From: Taxawa tesnikishii (nom. ined.)
Taxonomy: Eukaryota; Ascomycota; Dothideomycetes; Dothideales
Length of the DNA stretch: 64,000 nt
NCBI GenBank assembly: GCA_030247885.1
Contig: JAPDRO010000001.1
Span: forward strand, 496,001-560,000
Direction: 5' to 3'
Of the stretch, positions 1 to 11,453 are shown one piece after another (positions within the stretch are counted from its first letter, which is position 1; each line of letters begins with the position of its first letter). Made by a program: the position numbers and the translations under genes. The notes under the pieces are model-generated. The model made no database searches and was not told the DNA's origin. It worked only from the letters and a program-made list of their open reading frames with translations.

Positions 1-1011
1 GGCCGTGGCGAGGAACTCAGTGAAGAAGGCTGTAGCGGGGAAATCCAGGCTTTAGGTTGCGTATAGATTGCGATTCCTGTAGATTGCGGCAGCAGGCCAC
101 CGTCCAAGTGGAGGATGTCGTCCCGGTATACTGCGAACGCCAGCAGCGCGCCACAGAACGCACCCAGGATCTGGAAGAAGACGTAGCTCGGTACCCTTCG
201 CAGCGGAAATCCGCGATAGAAGCAAAGCATAAGGGACAATGCGGGGTTCAGGTGTCCTCCGGATGACCCGCCAGAGATGTAGATCCCCAGCATGGCCGCG
301 AAACCCCACGACCAGTACATGGATTGGTACGTCCCGGCTTGCTGCTGTGAGGTTGTGACGGCTAAGTTAGAGGATATACCGACGAAGCAGAGCACAAGCG
401 TGCCGAGCCATTCACCAAGCGGATTTTGGAAGCGCCGACGGATGCATGACCATGTGTTGAAGGACCAATCTTCAGGAGCTTGCTCGTCCCCCCTTATCTT
501 GCCACTGCTGTTCATGTTGTGGTTGGGGTATGCGTGATGACGAGGCGGGTGAGCCAACTTCGGTTTCCTCATCCCGCCACTCCTCCGCGTTCTCCAGCTG
601 AGGTGGGATTTCGGTTTCGCCCTTCTCTTCCGTCTCGGTTGCCTCAGGCCCTTCAGTTTCGCCTACGGCTTCTTGCACAGGTTGGCGCCATTCCTTCCCA
701 TTTCGATCTTTACGAGCCATGAATCCGCGCACGGTGTGCGGGAGGTTGCCGCCTAGGCTGAATGTTGGGTCGTGGACTTGTCGTTCGTACTCTGGGTTCA
801 GTTGCCGGTAGCCTTCAGCGACAAACGTAGGCCGTGCGCCCGGATGCGTTGCATGTTGCGACTGTGGATGTCCGGCTAGCGAGTAGCTCTGCTGCGGTGG
901 CAGGGAATTCGTTGTCCTGCTCTGTTGCGCCTGCCTCGATGCGGCGGTAAATGCCGAGGCATGGGATTGAAAGGGTTGGGCCCTTGGCCTTGATCGAGAG
1001 GAACTTTGCAT
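1..1011 (-). CDS. Aquaglyceroporin (MIP family), 3' part beyond window edge
   Basis: Membrane channel for water or glycerol, of the filamentous-fungal type with a long hydrophilic N-terminus. The chosen start is MQSSSRSRP at 1011. Around residues 70-80 the protein reads DPTFSLGG then LPHTVR, a pre-membrane motif I associate with fungal Fps1-like aquaglyceroporins. The first membrane block follows (GEWLGTLVLCFVG), then the first half-helix GGHLNPALSL carrying the NPA box. The second NPA half lies outside the window. The long N-terminal segment and the membrane block are in different frames. The switch falls near a run of six C at 488-493, where one base too many or two too few would join them. 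A missed intron is possible but I see no good splice pair. Family assignment is secure; substrate is not. Confidence 0.8.
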
Positions 1012-2004
1012 CTGTACCCGTTGCGAGAAAACTGAAATTGAAAATGGCAGGAGACACTCGAAATACGAGACGTAAGAAAAGAACAGCAATGAGCAGGGTG
1101 TTCCTACATATACGTTCCTCTAATACAAGCGCGAAAGCACACTCGAGAGACAATTTCACAAAACGGACGTCAAGTTGACAGACAGATCCACGGTTCCACC
1201 GAAGGAAGAGGCTTGCCACTACTACGGGCCGATGAATGGTCAGTGTATAGTAACCGGCTGGTGATTTGTGGCGCTTGGCAGGATGTGAACCTGTGATCTT
1301 TGCCATGCTATCGTGAATTTTGGTTTTGAATGTCGATGGTTGGGGGTGCAAGATCTGACTTGGACCCATCGCAGACCCAATTTTATAATCCCTGACGTTA
1401 CTGTATCCGCGGCCGGGATCCACTCGGGATGCCGAACAGGGTCGATGCGGTTATGCTAGTCAGCATATTTCCGTGTCATGTCCGTGATTATTCACTGTCG
1501 TTGTATGCGGTTGGTCCACTTACGGCATGACGATGAGCAGCAAACGTGAGATAGGGAGTTGACTTTGCAGGGGTGTCAGAGAGAAAATGGAGTTGCGCCA
1601 AGGTGAAGACGAAGGGAAATCCTCGGTTGCTTCCGCGCTTCCATCACATCACTCTAACCACTAGCAACGCACTCCTATGGACCTCACAAACAGAACTCCG
1701 ATGCATCGCATTCGATCCCCGTGTACCCACCGTCTTCATGGCGGATGAAGTCGGCGTATATTAACAACGGCCACCACAACAGAAGTTTCGAGTGTTGAAG
1801 TTCCCTTGAATTTGTAGGCAACGACAACAGTGTGTGCGGGCTGCTGATACTGCATGCTGTGCCGCAACAAAAACACATATCTGTCTTGCTCTTCCGCCCG
1901 ATCGTGAGTATCTGCAAAATTGCCTTCCATGAAAACACACCGCTTCACCGCGCAGTATTGGTAAGGCTATCCAGTTTCGAACGCGCTTGCGGGTTGTCAA
2001 GGTG
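1012..2004. other. Intergenic, aquaglyceroporin 5' flank and qutR 3' flank
   Basis: About 1 kb between the start of the aquaglyceroporin and the stop of qutR, both on the minus strand. Open frames here are short, overlap on both strands and show no recognisable domain. I see no RNA gene. It probably contains the channel's promoter and the qutR 3' UTR. Confidence 0.5.
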
Positions 2005-4777
2005 TCAAGAGTTGCGGTAATTCTTGGTCGCCTCCTCACGCATGAGGCGTCTCGGTGCTCTGCGGCCGGTGAAAAGCTCGAACTGAGCAAATGCCTGTTC
2101 CGGAACCATATCCAGACCGTCCATGATGACCCACCCTCTGTGTGCTTCGGCGCGGATCTGGAGAACAAGCGGCGTAACCAATGGCTTGTATGCAAGCTGT
2201 GCAGGTGTTAGTAGTGTCTACAGAAAACCAAGTTAAACATCGTACCTCAATCACAACCCCGCCAGATGGACTTCTCAGCCATTCTGGTGGAAGGGTAAAA
2301 TTTGCGGCGGTAGCCTCGTTGATTCTTTTCTGAGGGATGCTGCAAACAATGATAGTGGGCAAGCGGAAACCTTCTGGCCAAGGGTCACCTATCGAGCGTA
2401 TAACACGTACGATAGACCTAGTGTGAGAAGACCCAGAGCCGTCATTTCCACTCTCAACGGGCAATCTCTCGACACTGTTGTAATAATTGGCAAGTTCCTT
2501 TGCATTCTCGAAAGTGCGGTTGTAAATGAATATATTGCGAACACCCAAAGAGCGGAAAGCATAAATTGATGCTCTGGCCATACCGCCGGCCCCGACAACA
2601 AGTGCAGAAGAATTTGGTCTTACGGTGTTGATCGGTGAAAGACCGCGACGGATTCCTGCTCGAATGCCGATCCAGTCGGTGTTATCACCATGAAGTGCTG
2701 TCACGGTACCAGATCGGTTGCTACCGAATACGGCACCTGATTTGCCTGTCCGTAAGATCTCTGCGTCTGCGCGGATCGGGATAATCGAATTGATGGCACC
2801 AATAGCCTTTGCGTGGGGACTGAGAGATTGCAGAATATTAATAGCCTCAACTTTCCATGGTTGTGCTATTGCGGTCCCCCGAAATCCGGCTGTCGGAGTA
2901 TATCCTGAAGATCATCCAAAGAGGTTGCTGACCAGGCTTTGATATTGTGTGGCAAGCCAAGGGCTCTGTATGCGGCGCTATGCATTGCTGGCGACAAGGA
3001 ATAACTAACGTTTGCGCCAAAGATATAATATCGCATCGGTTCAAGCACGAAGGAGCCGAAGAGCGCCTGAGTTGCCTGCTGAGCGGAGACGTTCGCCAGC
3101 GTTTGATCTACTTTCGACGCTGCGGAAGCAAATACCGGGGTCAAGACCGGGTTGAAACACTGAGATGCGCGCCCAAGAGCGCCGACGTTGTACGCGATGA
3201 GGGGCGCCTGATCTGCATGCGCAGTTGCGATACGGTGGCGGAAACTCTGTGCCGCACGATTGTCTACCACAGCTCGCGCTCGCGAAGTGAGCTGGACGAT
3301 ATCACAGCCCAGCCTGTTCGCCCTGCTGTATATCCGAAAGCATTCCGGATCATCCCAACCTGCTGGAAGCCGTTCTACGACCGACGACCAGCCGATGATT
3401 TTGGTGTTGCCTTTGAGACTCACAATGCCGGCCAGTGTGAAGTCGTCCAAATCAAGGCTGAGAACCATGTACTCCGGGGCGAACCGCAAGGCTTGATGCA
3501 GCATTTGAACATAGTTGTCCGACGATGCTGAATTCACTCCGTCGACAATTGTGTTGATTTGAAGGATCACTGGGAGGATAGTGGCCCGGCGGACAATTGA
3601 GAAGGCTTCGCCCATCATGTAGGCAATATCCACTGACGGATCTCGTTTTCTTTGGTCGTACACGATCTGTACTGCGTCTGCACCAATTTGCAAGGCTTCC
3701 AGGTCAGTGTTTCCGGCGAGGACGTCTGCAGCTGCTACTGTGGCGGCGTATGTGAACATTCGTTCCTCAACAGACACTTGAGAAAGTGGGTAAGCTGACT
3801 GGTGATGAGGCAGCCGTGTGTGATCCATGACCAGACGGAGAAACTTTAGGAAGTCACGCTCAGCCCTTTTTAGCGTGAGAAAGGGTGCTCGTGGAGTATT
3901 CTCGTCGTGGCTATGGTCCGAGTCCTCATCGTTCTGGTCGAGTGTTAGCAACACTGTCGGCTTAATCGACCCCAAAAGAGCGGCAAGAGAGCGTACCCTT
4001 TCTCCACCATCAGTCGCACCGGGCTGCACATCATACACCCCTTCGCTCTGGTTGAAGAATTCGAAGTTGGAGCATGCGCGAAGCAGACGTCCGCTAACAG
4101 CCAGGACAAGGGCCGTCTTTTCTTCGGTCCAGACTCGCACGTGACGCTGCACCCCTTGACATCTCGGACGATGTGGATCACAGGGTGCGTCTCTGCGAAT
4201 TTGCGGAGCATTGCATGTCCACCATGTTCCAGATCCGCAAAATTGCACACAATCACACATCTGCTGGTGTGATCTTGCAGCACATCCTGTAGGACCTGTC
4301 TGTGCCGCCTGTGGTGCTCGGATATGCCAACGGCTTTGCGATGAGACGCTATCGAGTAGCCAGTGCGCTCAAGAAATGCTCTCTCGAGGTCGACCAAGCG
4401 CCTGCTGTTCGCTGTAGCAGCCAAGATGGCGAGGCTAGATTTCCCTGACCCCCGAATGCCGATTAGCACGATGGAAGCATCCCGTTCAAACCGAGGACGA
4501 GGTACGGGTGCAGTCTGCCTCTGTCCTTGTCTAGTATGGTTTGGTGGAGCTTTTGGGTTATCAGTTGACGATCTTGCAGGATTGGAAGACGCATGGTCGA
4601 TGCGGCTGTCACTTGCTACGTACTGCTGATCCTTTGCTCCCCCAGTAAGGTCTGGGACGGCGTTACAGACGTTTCGGGTTCAGGCGAAGTAGGCGTCGAC
4701 GTGTTTGTAGAGTTATAGGGGATATCGTGTTGCCCGTGGCTCATTTGCGTCCAAGTTCTCTTGATACCGGCAGACAT
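2005..4777 (-). CDS. qutR: Quinate pathway repressor QutR/QA-1S (shikimate kinase-, dehydroquinase- and shikimate dehydrogenase-like domains)
   Basis: Multidomain repressor that evolved from the C-terminal three domains of the AROM protein and blocks the activator QutA when quinate is absent. Domain order: a low-complexity N-terminus from MSAGIKRTW (4777), a shikimate-kinase-like domain with Walker [10 protein letters not shown], a type I dehydroquinase-like domain, and a shikimate-dehydrogenase-like domain ([24 protein letters not shown], ending [14 protein letters not shown]). The dehydroquinase domain has lost its catalytic residues: DIVQ stands where enzymes have DIVK, and GWSSV where they have GSYHD. 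The last intron is 2197-2245 (49 bp). Three frame breaks (C runs at 4639-4643, 4152-4155 and 2876-2880) each vanish if the run has one more base. The gene is divergent from qutA. Length is about 905 residues, normal for the family. Confidence 0.93.
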
Positions 4778-5260
4778 GGTGCTGGGAGTGTTTATCCACC
4801 TAGTTGTCTGACCAAAGCAATCATCCTATCCGGCAGCACAGGACGTTTTGCACAAGTGTGTGCGTGGGCTGAATCTTCGGGTCAGGATTCAAAGGGAGCA
4901 TGAGCAGTTTGTGAGGCAACGTACAGACGTGCAGCAGCAGCCGTGAGCGCAGGTACCTTCTAGTTCTGGGGAAGAAAGCTCATCCGTGCATCCCTGCGTC
5001 CTGCGTCCTGCGGGGCCGATCTCATGCACGGATCCTCACGCGATGCCAGCTTCTTCTCCGCACCGCATTCCAGAACAGAACAATCAGCGCGCCGCTCGTT
5101 GGTCATCAAGCAATGTCTTGCGAGGCCAATTGAACGATAGACGCCACTCCATCGACTGGACACGAGAGGAAACACCCGGATATCTATCCGACTACAGGCT
5201 CTTGTTCATCTTGTTAGGCCCAAAGGATGGCTGTAGGGCAGGGACATCGGATGCGTTAGT
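4778..5260. promoter_or_regulatory. Divergent qutR-qutA promoter region
   Basis: This 483 bp gap separates the start codons of the repressor (leftward) and the activator (rightward), so both regulators are driven from one shared region. Such pairing is known in fungal qa/qut clusters. A partial match to the activator's own binding site lies at its left edge. No convincing coding sequence is present. Confidence 0.6.
4782..4797 (+). promoter_or_regulatory. Possible QutA/QA-1F half-site
   Basis: The 16-mer CTGGGAGTGTTTATCC matches the QA-1F consensus GGRTAARYRYTTATCC, as I recall it, at 12 of 16 positions. The right half (RYRYTTATCC) is perfect and the left half is poor. It sits just upstream of qutR and about 460 bp upstream of qutA. 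Chance occurrence cannot be excluded. Confidence 0.3.
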
Positions 5261-7917
5261 ATGGAGCTGCCTGCGAACCTGCCTGAGAAGAATGCGGGCA
5301 CACGATCCAAACGGAGCAAGCAGCAACCTCCAGAAGAAGGTCAGTTGCGCGTCAAGCGGCAAAGAGTCTCCAGAGCATGCGACCAGTGTCGGACGGGCCG
5401 TGAGAAGTGCGATGGTGTTAGACCAACGTGTGCCACATGCGTTACCGCTAAGAGGGAATGCACCTATGCCACCAACCCAAAGAAACGCGGCATACAGCCT
5501 GGATATATTCGCACTCTTGAACTTTGTCTGTCATGGCTATTCTCTTCCAACATAGGGGCGGAAGAGCTCCTCAAGAAAGGATTAGCCGTCGACGATGGTC
5601 TAGTGCAGCGCCTCTTATCTGGAAGGGACATCACTGAGGCAGACAACCTGCATACCCGATGGTCCAAGAGCATTGTTTGCAAACAGATCGAGCAGTTGCT
5701 GTCTGGTGCAGAGATCGACTCTCCGGACGCTGCACCGGACGTTGCACCGGACGTCCATGCAGCTTCACCATCTCATCCACCACCGGAAAGCAGCACATCA
5801 TACGGAAGTGCAGCTCCCTCAGGCTTGCTTAAGAGTGCAGCTCAGCATACATCTCCTATTGGGCCAGTTCATACTGGAGTGCCTCGTGTAAGCAGCGAGA
5901 TTCACACCTCACAGTCGGGACCGACTCTTGCATCTACGCCTGGCCGGACCGGCATCGGTTGCGATGGGAAAGCAGACCAGTTACTTGTACTCCCACGAGA
6001 TCACTGGAAGCTTCTTGACTTCTACTATGCCTTTACCCATTCTTGGCTGCCGATCTCCGAAAAGCATGATATCTTGAAGACTGCTTATTCATATCCTCCG
6101 GAGGGAAAGACAGTCGAGGTGGATACACCTGGCTCAGGAATCCATGCGGAGCTATGGAGCATCCTCGCCCTTTCCACATATCAAGCGCAGTCCGAACACT
6201 ACCACAAAGACCAGATCTTAGTTCAAGCCCAGGGATTATTCCCTAGTGACCACGGACCTTTTGAGCTGGGACACGTCAAAGGCTTATTGTTGCTGACGTT
6301 GATCTACATCGGAAAGCAAGCTTGGACTCCTGCATGGATCACAGTCGGTCGCGCCATTCGGATAGCAATGGACTTGAACATTGGGACGAGAAAACATTCC
6401 GAGTATGTATACTCCTTTTCTATATGCGCAGGAGGCGGCCCGTGTTTTGTCTGCAGGCTCGCTTCGGCTTTGCCCGTAGTAGTGCTCCTAACTCAGCCGA
6501 GTGTAAGAGAATGAGCTCCCCTAGGTCCTGCCATTACGCTCTGTGTAGCTTCCATACGCCAGCATGGAGGTATCTGTGCGTTGTTAGAACAGTCGTTCGC
6601 GCCCATATCCTCTCAAATCGGCTACGTTGGTGTCTAAAATGCAGATTTAGCATCCCCTTTCGTGTCATTTGCCAGCTGGCTAACGCTTCTGCTAGAATGA
6701 ATCACGGCGGCGGAAGTCCTCGTCAAAAGCACGTTGTACTGGCGTGTTTTGTGATCGAGGCCACCATAAGCATATGTCTTACCAGACCGACGCACCTCTC
6801 AGCCCAGTTCATTGCCGGTATGGGTGAACTTGACGAGGATGGCCTGGACGAATGGAGTCCTTGGGAACTACCTGGCACGATGCTTCAGGGACGGCCTATG
6901 GACCAGCATCTACCGTCAAGAATCCCGACACGTGCGCTGAGTACCTTCAACCAACTGGTACGGGTCGCTATGGACTCCACACATGATCGATTCAGCAGAA
7001 GTGTTGGTATATCTACGCTGTCCAGCAAGGACTCGGATACGCCGCAGAGCGTGCATCTTCGAATCATGACTATCTTCATGACCAGCTCGACCGAGAACAC
7101 GGCAGAACCAAGTGTGATAGATTCAGTGACAGGCGCTCTGGACCAATACTCTAGAGCTTATGGGCTCTCTACGCTGCCTCCGACACTAGTACCTTTCCTC
7201 GCCAGGCTCACACACACTAGCGATAAGACCCACCCTGCGTTTCAGCGATTCTTTACCCTCAATCGGACGCTGAGTAAGGTCTGGTCCAAGTCGGAAACAG
7301 AACCTCCAGCACTTGGCGAAAACGGAATACCCTCCTTTGGCTGGCAAGCTTCTCCGATTTCCCTTGACAGAGATCATGGAGTAAATCCTTTCCCTTTCAC
7401 AGGCCGAGCGACAAACAATCCGCCCACTGGCAGCGCCTTGGACACATATTCAGGAGCCTCTCCTCGACATGTCCTAAAGCAGATACCCCCTCAAACGTCT
7501 ATGGGTTTGGGTTTCACAGCGCAACATGGGGATGGTGTCTATACCAACAACACATTCGGAAACATGAGCGCGTCAGGTCCGCTTTCCGTGGGCAGCATGC
7601 AGTCATTGCACCGTGAAACAAGTCAACAGCTGAATCCGACAATCAGCCAATCACTCTCCTACCAGGATGATCCCAACCAAGGGGACAACGCTGTAGATCT
7701 TGAGGCCATCTTCGAAGAGATTGCGATGTTAGATGCATCTCGACAAGCGAATGAACGGCCTCAGTTCATGCGCAACTTGGGCGTGGCCCCTGACCTCGAT
7801 CTCAGCGCATTTTTTGGACCGGATTACCAACAGTCCGACCCATTGCTTGCCTATCTACAACCGGACGCATTAGACCCATCGATGAATGCCCGGAACAATA
7901 ATCATTCAGGGAGCTGA
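5261..7917 (+). CDS. qutA: Quinate pathway Zn2Cys6 transcription activator QutA/QA-1F
   Basis: Nuclear activator of the quinate genes. The DNA-binding cluster is complete: Cys40, 43, 50, 57, 60 and 67 (CDQC..C......C..C......C), preceded by a basic KRQRVSRA and followed by the QutA-type linker KKRG.Q.GYIRTLEL. The fungal-specific transcription-factor middle domain follows (LLDFYYAFTHSWLPI, then RIAMDLNIGTRKHSE). Coding then breaks and resumes at RQKHVVLACFVIEA. The best splice pair is donor GTATGT at about 6403 and acceptor CTAG at about 6695, which keeps frame but gives an unusually long intron (about 290 bp) that may be several introns with a small exon between. The C-terminus is acidic and Asn/Ser-rich, ending NNNHSGS. 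It is the divergent partner of qutR. Confidence 0.9.
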
Positions 7918-8560
7918 GCAGCAAGATGGTATGGATTGGGAGCAATTCTTTCGCGTTGCTGTTCGGACCGAGAAGAGGTTCGCCTTTCACTGTTGACTGC
8001 GCATGCGAGAACCACAACAACGCTTCTATCGCCAGCCAGCCACTGGACCCTTGCTCCGCGGGGATAGCGGTGGTTCACAGCAGACCATTGCGGAGAGACT
8101 GACACTAACAACTTACGTAACGACGCCAAAGTCGAATGCCGAGATACTCGGCCTGGAATTGACGCGTCTCGTGTGATTTCCTGTCTTCAAACCAGCCAGC
8201 AAAAGGAGGAATGGATGCGAGATTTCTCTCCTTACGGCCGTGTTTGGTTGCAGATTGGCCTTCGAAAACAAACTCGGTTACAGTTTGAAGGATCTAGGTA
8301 GATCTACTGTGCATGTCCGGGTTACGATTGGTGCCAAGCCAAGATACCTCGGCGCTCGTGCAAAGCCGCTGTGGCGAGTGTCCGAGCCGTCAACACCTCA
8401 TATCTGTTAATGCGTGTTGGCTATTGAGGGGAAACAAAACCTTCCCATTGCGTCTCCCTTTTGTTACTACCATCACGGCGGCTCAGGGTATTGGTATTGT
8501 CTGACAGATTCCCCAATCCCAAACTTGTCAGTCCATATCAACTCTCAGTCCTTGGCCACT
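7918..8560. other. Intergenic, qutA 3' flank and monooxygenase promoter
   Basis: About 640 bp between two rightward genes. Only short overlapping open frames are present. I looked for the QutA consensus and found no good match here, so co-regulation of the downstream monooxygenase with the quinate genes is not supported by an obvious site. Confidence 0.45.
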
Positions 8561-10092
8561 ATGGACACTCCCAATGATCAATCGAACAACTACTATGACG
8601 TACTCATTGTAGGAGCTGGTATTTCAGGTATTTGTCCACAGAAGTGTCGTGTCCCGTCTCATGCTGACATAGGAATACAGGCATCAATGCGGCATACAGA
8701 CTGCAAGAGCAAACGCCGGATCACACATATGCTATATTAGAAGCCCGCGACAGCATTGGAGGAACGTGGGACTTGTTTCGGTATCCAGGCATCCGTTCCG
8801 ATTCCGATTTGCACACGTTCGGATTCCCGTTCAGGCCATGGACAGAGCCCAGAGCCATCGCCGATGGGCCCTCCATCAAGAAATATATGCAGGAAACTGC
8901 ATCGATCTACGGCATCGACAAGCACATCAAGTACCATCATAAGCTCATCACGGCAAACTGGTCCTCCGACGCGCAGTCTTGGTCACTTACCGTAGAAACG
9001 GCAGGAGAGACTCGGTATTTCCACTCAAAGTTCCTTCTGCTCGCTACTGGATACTACAACTACGACGAAGCTCTGCCTGCAAAGATTCCGGGCATAGAGA
9101 ACTTCCAAGGCACCACGATTCACCCCCAGTTTTGGCCAGAAGATCTGGATTATGCCGGCAAAAATGTCGTCATTATCGGCAGTGGCGCGACAGCGGTCAC
9201 CTTGTTGCCGAACCTAGCCAAAGAGGCCGCGCACGTGACGATGCTTCAACGTAGTCCGAGCTACATTCTTTCCCTTCCACAGCAGGACTCGATTTCCTAT
9301 TGGGCACGACGCCTTCTCCCGAAGACCTGGGCCTACAAACTCATCCGAACGCGGTTCTTGGTCCTCCCGTTCCTCTTCTTCAAATTCTGCCGCAGTTTTC
9401 CGAACGCAGCGCGCACCCTTCTGCAGAAAGGCGCCGCCAAACAACTCCCCATCGACTACTCGATCAAGCCAAACTTTGATCCAAAGTACGATCCCTGGGA
9501 GCAGCGACTGTGCATCAGTCCGAACGGCGATTTCTACAAGGCCATCGCGGACGGAAACGCCGAGGTGGTGACCGCGCATATCAAGCAGGTGACCGAGAAG
9601 AGCATACACCTCGAAGAAACGGATCGGGTTATCACGCCGGATATCATCATTACGGCAACAGGCCTGAAGCTTCAGATCGCAGGCGGCGCCAAGATCTCCG
9701 TTGACAACGAGCAGATCAAGATCCCCGAAAAGCACCTGTGGAAAGGATGCATGCTGCAAGACGTCCCCAACGCCGCTGTTGTCATCGGGTACACCAACGC
9801 CAGCTGGACTCTGGGTTCTGATGCGACGGCGCAATTCATTACCAGGTTGCTCAACTACAACAAGAAACACGGTTTCACGTCTGCGGTTCCCCGACTCGAG
9901 GATCCAGACTCCGTCAAGGAGGTGCAGGTTCTCAATTTGAACTCGACCTACGTCGTGCGTGCCAAAGGAGATCTTCCAAAGGCGGGTGACAAGGCTCCCT
10001 GGCTCCCGCGATCTACTTACTTCACGGATCTGTTCGAAGCGAAGTTCGGTAGTATCACAAGCGGCATGCAGTTTTCGCGGGTCTCCACTTAG
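8561..10092 (+). CDS. Flavin-dependent Baeyer-Villiger-type monooxygenase
   Basis: Class B flavoprotein monooxygenase of about 492 residues using FAD and NADPH. The N-terminal FAD Rossmann motif GAGISG lies across the only intron (8628-8680, 53 bp; exon join ISG|INAAY). GGTWDLFRYPGIRSDS is the conserved flavin-side segment. FQGTTIHPQFWP matches the type I Baeyer-Villiger fingerprint FxGxxxHxxxW(P/D) exactly. The second, NADPH-binding Rossmann motif is GSGATA. The family turns ketones into esters or lactones, or oxidises heteroatoms; the substrate cannot be read from sequence. It lies inside the quinate cluster between qutA and qutC, where the known qa/qut clusters have no such gene. Reading frame is clean. 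Whether it works on quinate-derived products or was simply inserted here is open. Confidence 0.88.
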
Positions 10093-10336
10093 CTGGCTTC
10101 TCGAGGTTCCGAGAATATTGAGTCATGAAGATTGTGCGTTAGTTGTCTAGATCGTACTGGATGTGTTGCATAATTATCTGCCAGCCCTTCTGGGGTACCC
10201 CTCTTGCAGTCCAAGTCCACATGTGAAGTTCTGTGAAGCCAAGCGGGGTATTCCATGCCATGCTAACGCCAATGTCAAAGCCCGGATTTGTACAAGAAAA
10301 TGATTGCTGTCGAAACACGAACTCGCAAAAAGGGAA

Positions 10337-11453
10337 TCAACCCCGACCGACAACTCCAGCCTGCATGGCCAGAGAAGGAAAGCTGTTGAGGCACGCTCCA
10401 GCGTCCGTGACTGTTCTTCTCGTTTGCTGCGTCGTTGTCGGCGTCTGTAGACCGCAGTCCTCCACGATCTTCCCCAAGCCACCATTCCCCTCCTGGCGTG
10501 TTCCTGTGGAGTCTCGGAACTCGGATCAGCCATCGACCGGTTGAACAGTTCCATGCTAACCCAGCCATCGTAGCCCAAGCCGAGTATGAAGGCCTTCGTA
10601 ATCTCCTTCACTGGCAGATAGCCACCTCGATCCATTTCCCCGTAGAACAAGCGGCAGTTTCTGCTCCAGCTCATCCGCGCGGGCTGCGAAGCGGAGTAGA
10701 ACTCATGTCCCTCGACCAGTGGCTCCGCGAGGCGTTCGGCGTCGACGACTTGCACAAAGAACACTTTGGCAACGTCGACCGTGTTGACTAACCGCTCGAC
10801 TGAGGCCCGCGTGTCCGCTTCCGCGTTAGCCGTCATTCCGCTCGGCGAGGCAGGATCGGCAAAGATGCGGCCGGCGATGTTAAAGGTGTCGAGGCAGGCG
10901 CCGAAATTCGGTCTGTCGACTCGCGTGACGATGTCCCAGCACTGCTCCCACGTGTCGACATGGGTGCCCCAAGCGAGACTTTCGTAGGCGAACTTGATCG
11001 GTGGGGTCTGCCGCGCGCCCATGTCGGCCACTTCCCTCAGGTCTGCCACGATGACATCCACGTCGTCCGTGATCTCGTCGTGCGGAAGGAAGGATGAGGG
11101 TATTTGAATGACGTCGGTCTTCAGTGCTGTCGCCAACTGGAACCACAGCTGCAACTTTTCGAGCCGCTGGGCGTGGGCCTCGCGATCTTTGAGACCTTCG
11201 TAATGCAGAAAAGGCTGCAGGCAGATGATTGCAAGGCCGCGTTCCGAGCACATGGAGCGGATGGCGTGTGCGGCAAGCACTTGGTTCTCGGGGTCGCACC
11301 GCCTGGATATGTTTTGGCTAGGTACTCGAGGTCTTCATGGAAAAGCTCAATGCCCTGGAAGCCGTAGCGGGCCGCCTGGGAGAGCTTGGCCGGGAACTCG
11401 TGGACCCAGGCTCGACCCAGGGACATGGAGGAGATTGCTGGACGGCACGGCAT
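10337..11453 (-). CDS. qutC: 3-dehydroshikimate dehydratase QutC/QA-4
   Basis: Converts 3-dehydroshikimate to protocatechuate, the step that commits quinate carbon to the aromatic catabolic route. It is a TIM-barrel protein of the xylose-isomerase-like fold. The start MPCRPAISSMSLGRAW is the family N-terminus. Typical blocks follow: YGFQGIELFHEDLEYLA, then ICLQPFLHYEG, FAYESLAWGTHVDTWEQCWDIV, GACLDTFNIAGRIFADP, KVFFVQVVDAE, and GYDGWVSMELFNRSM. There are two frame breaks. G/C runs at 11290-11293 and 10472-10475 (plus-strand coordinates) each need one more base, which then gives GGATPENQVLAAHAIR and a C-terminus ending VVGRG. There are no introns. The gene is transcribed leftward, in the same direction as qutD. 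Confidence 0.93.

Noticed and set aside
1270-1350. Possible tRNA around GGATGTGAACCTGTGATC (minus strand)
   Set aside because: A four-pair T-stem forms, but no matching 5' acceptor strand or anticodon stem is present upstream.
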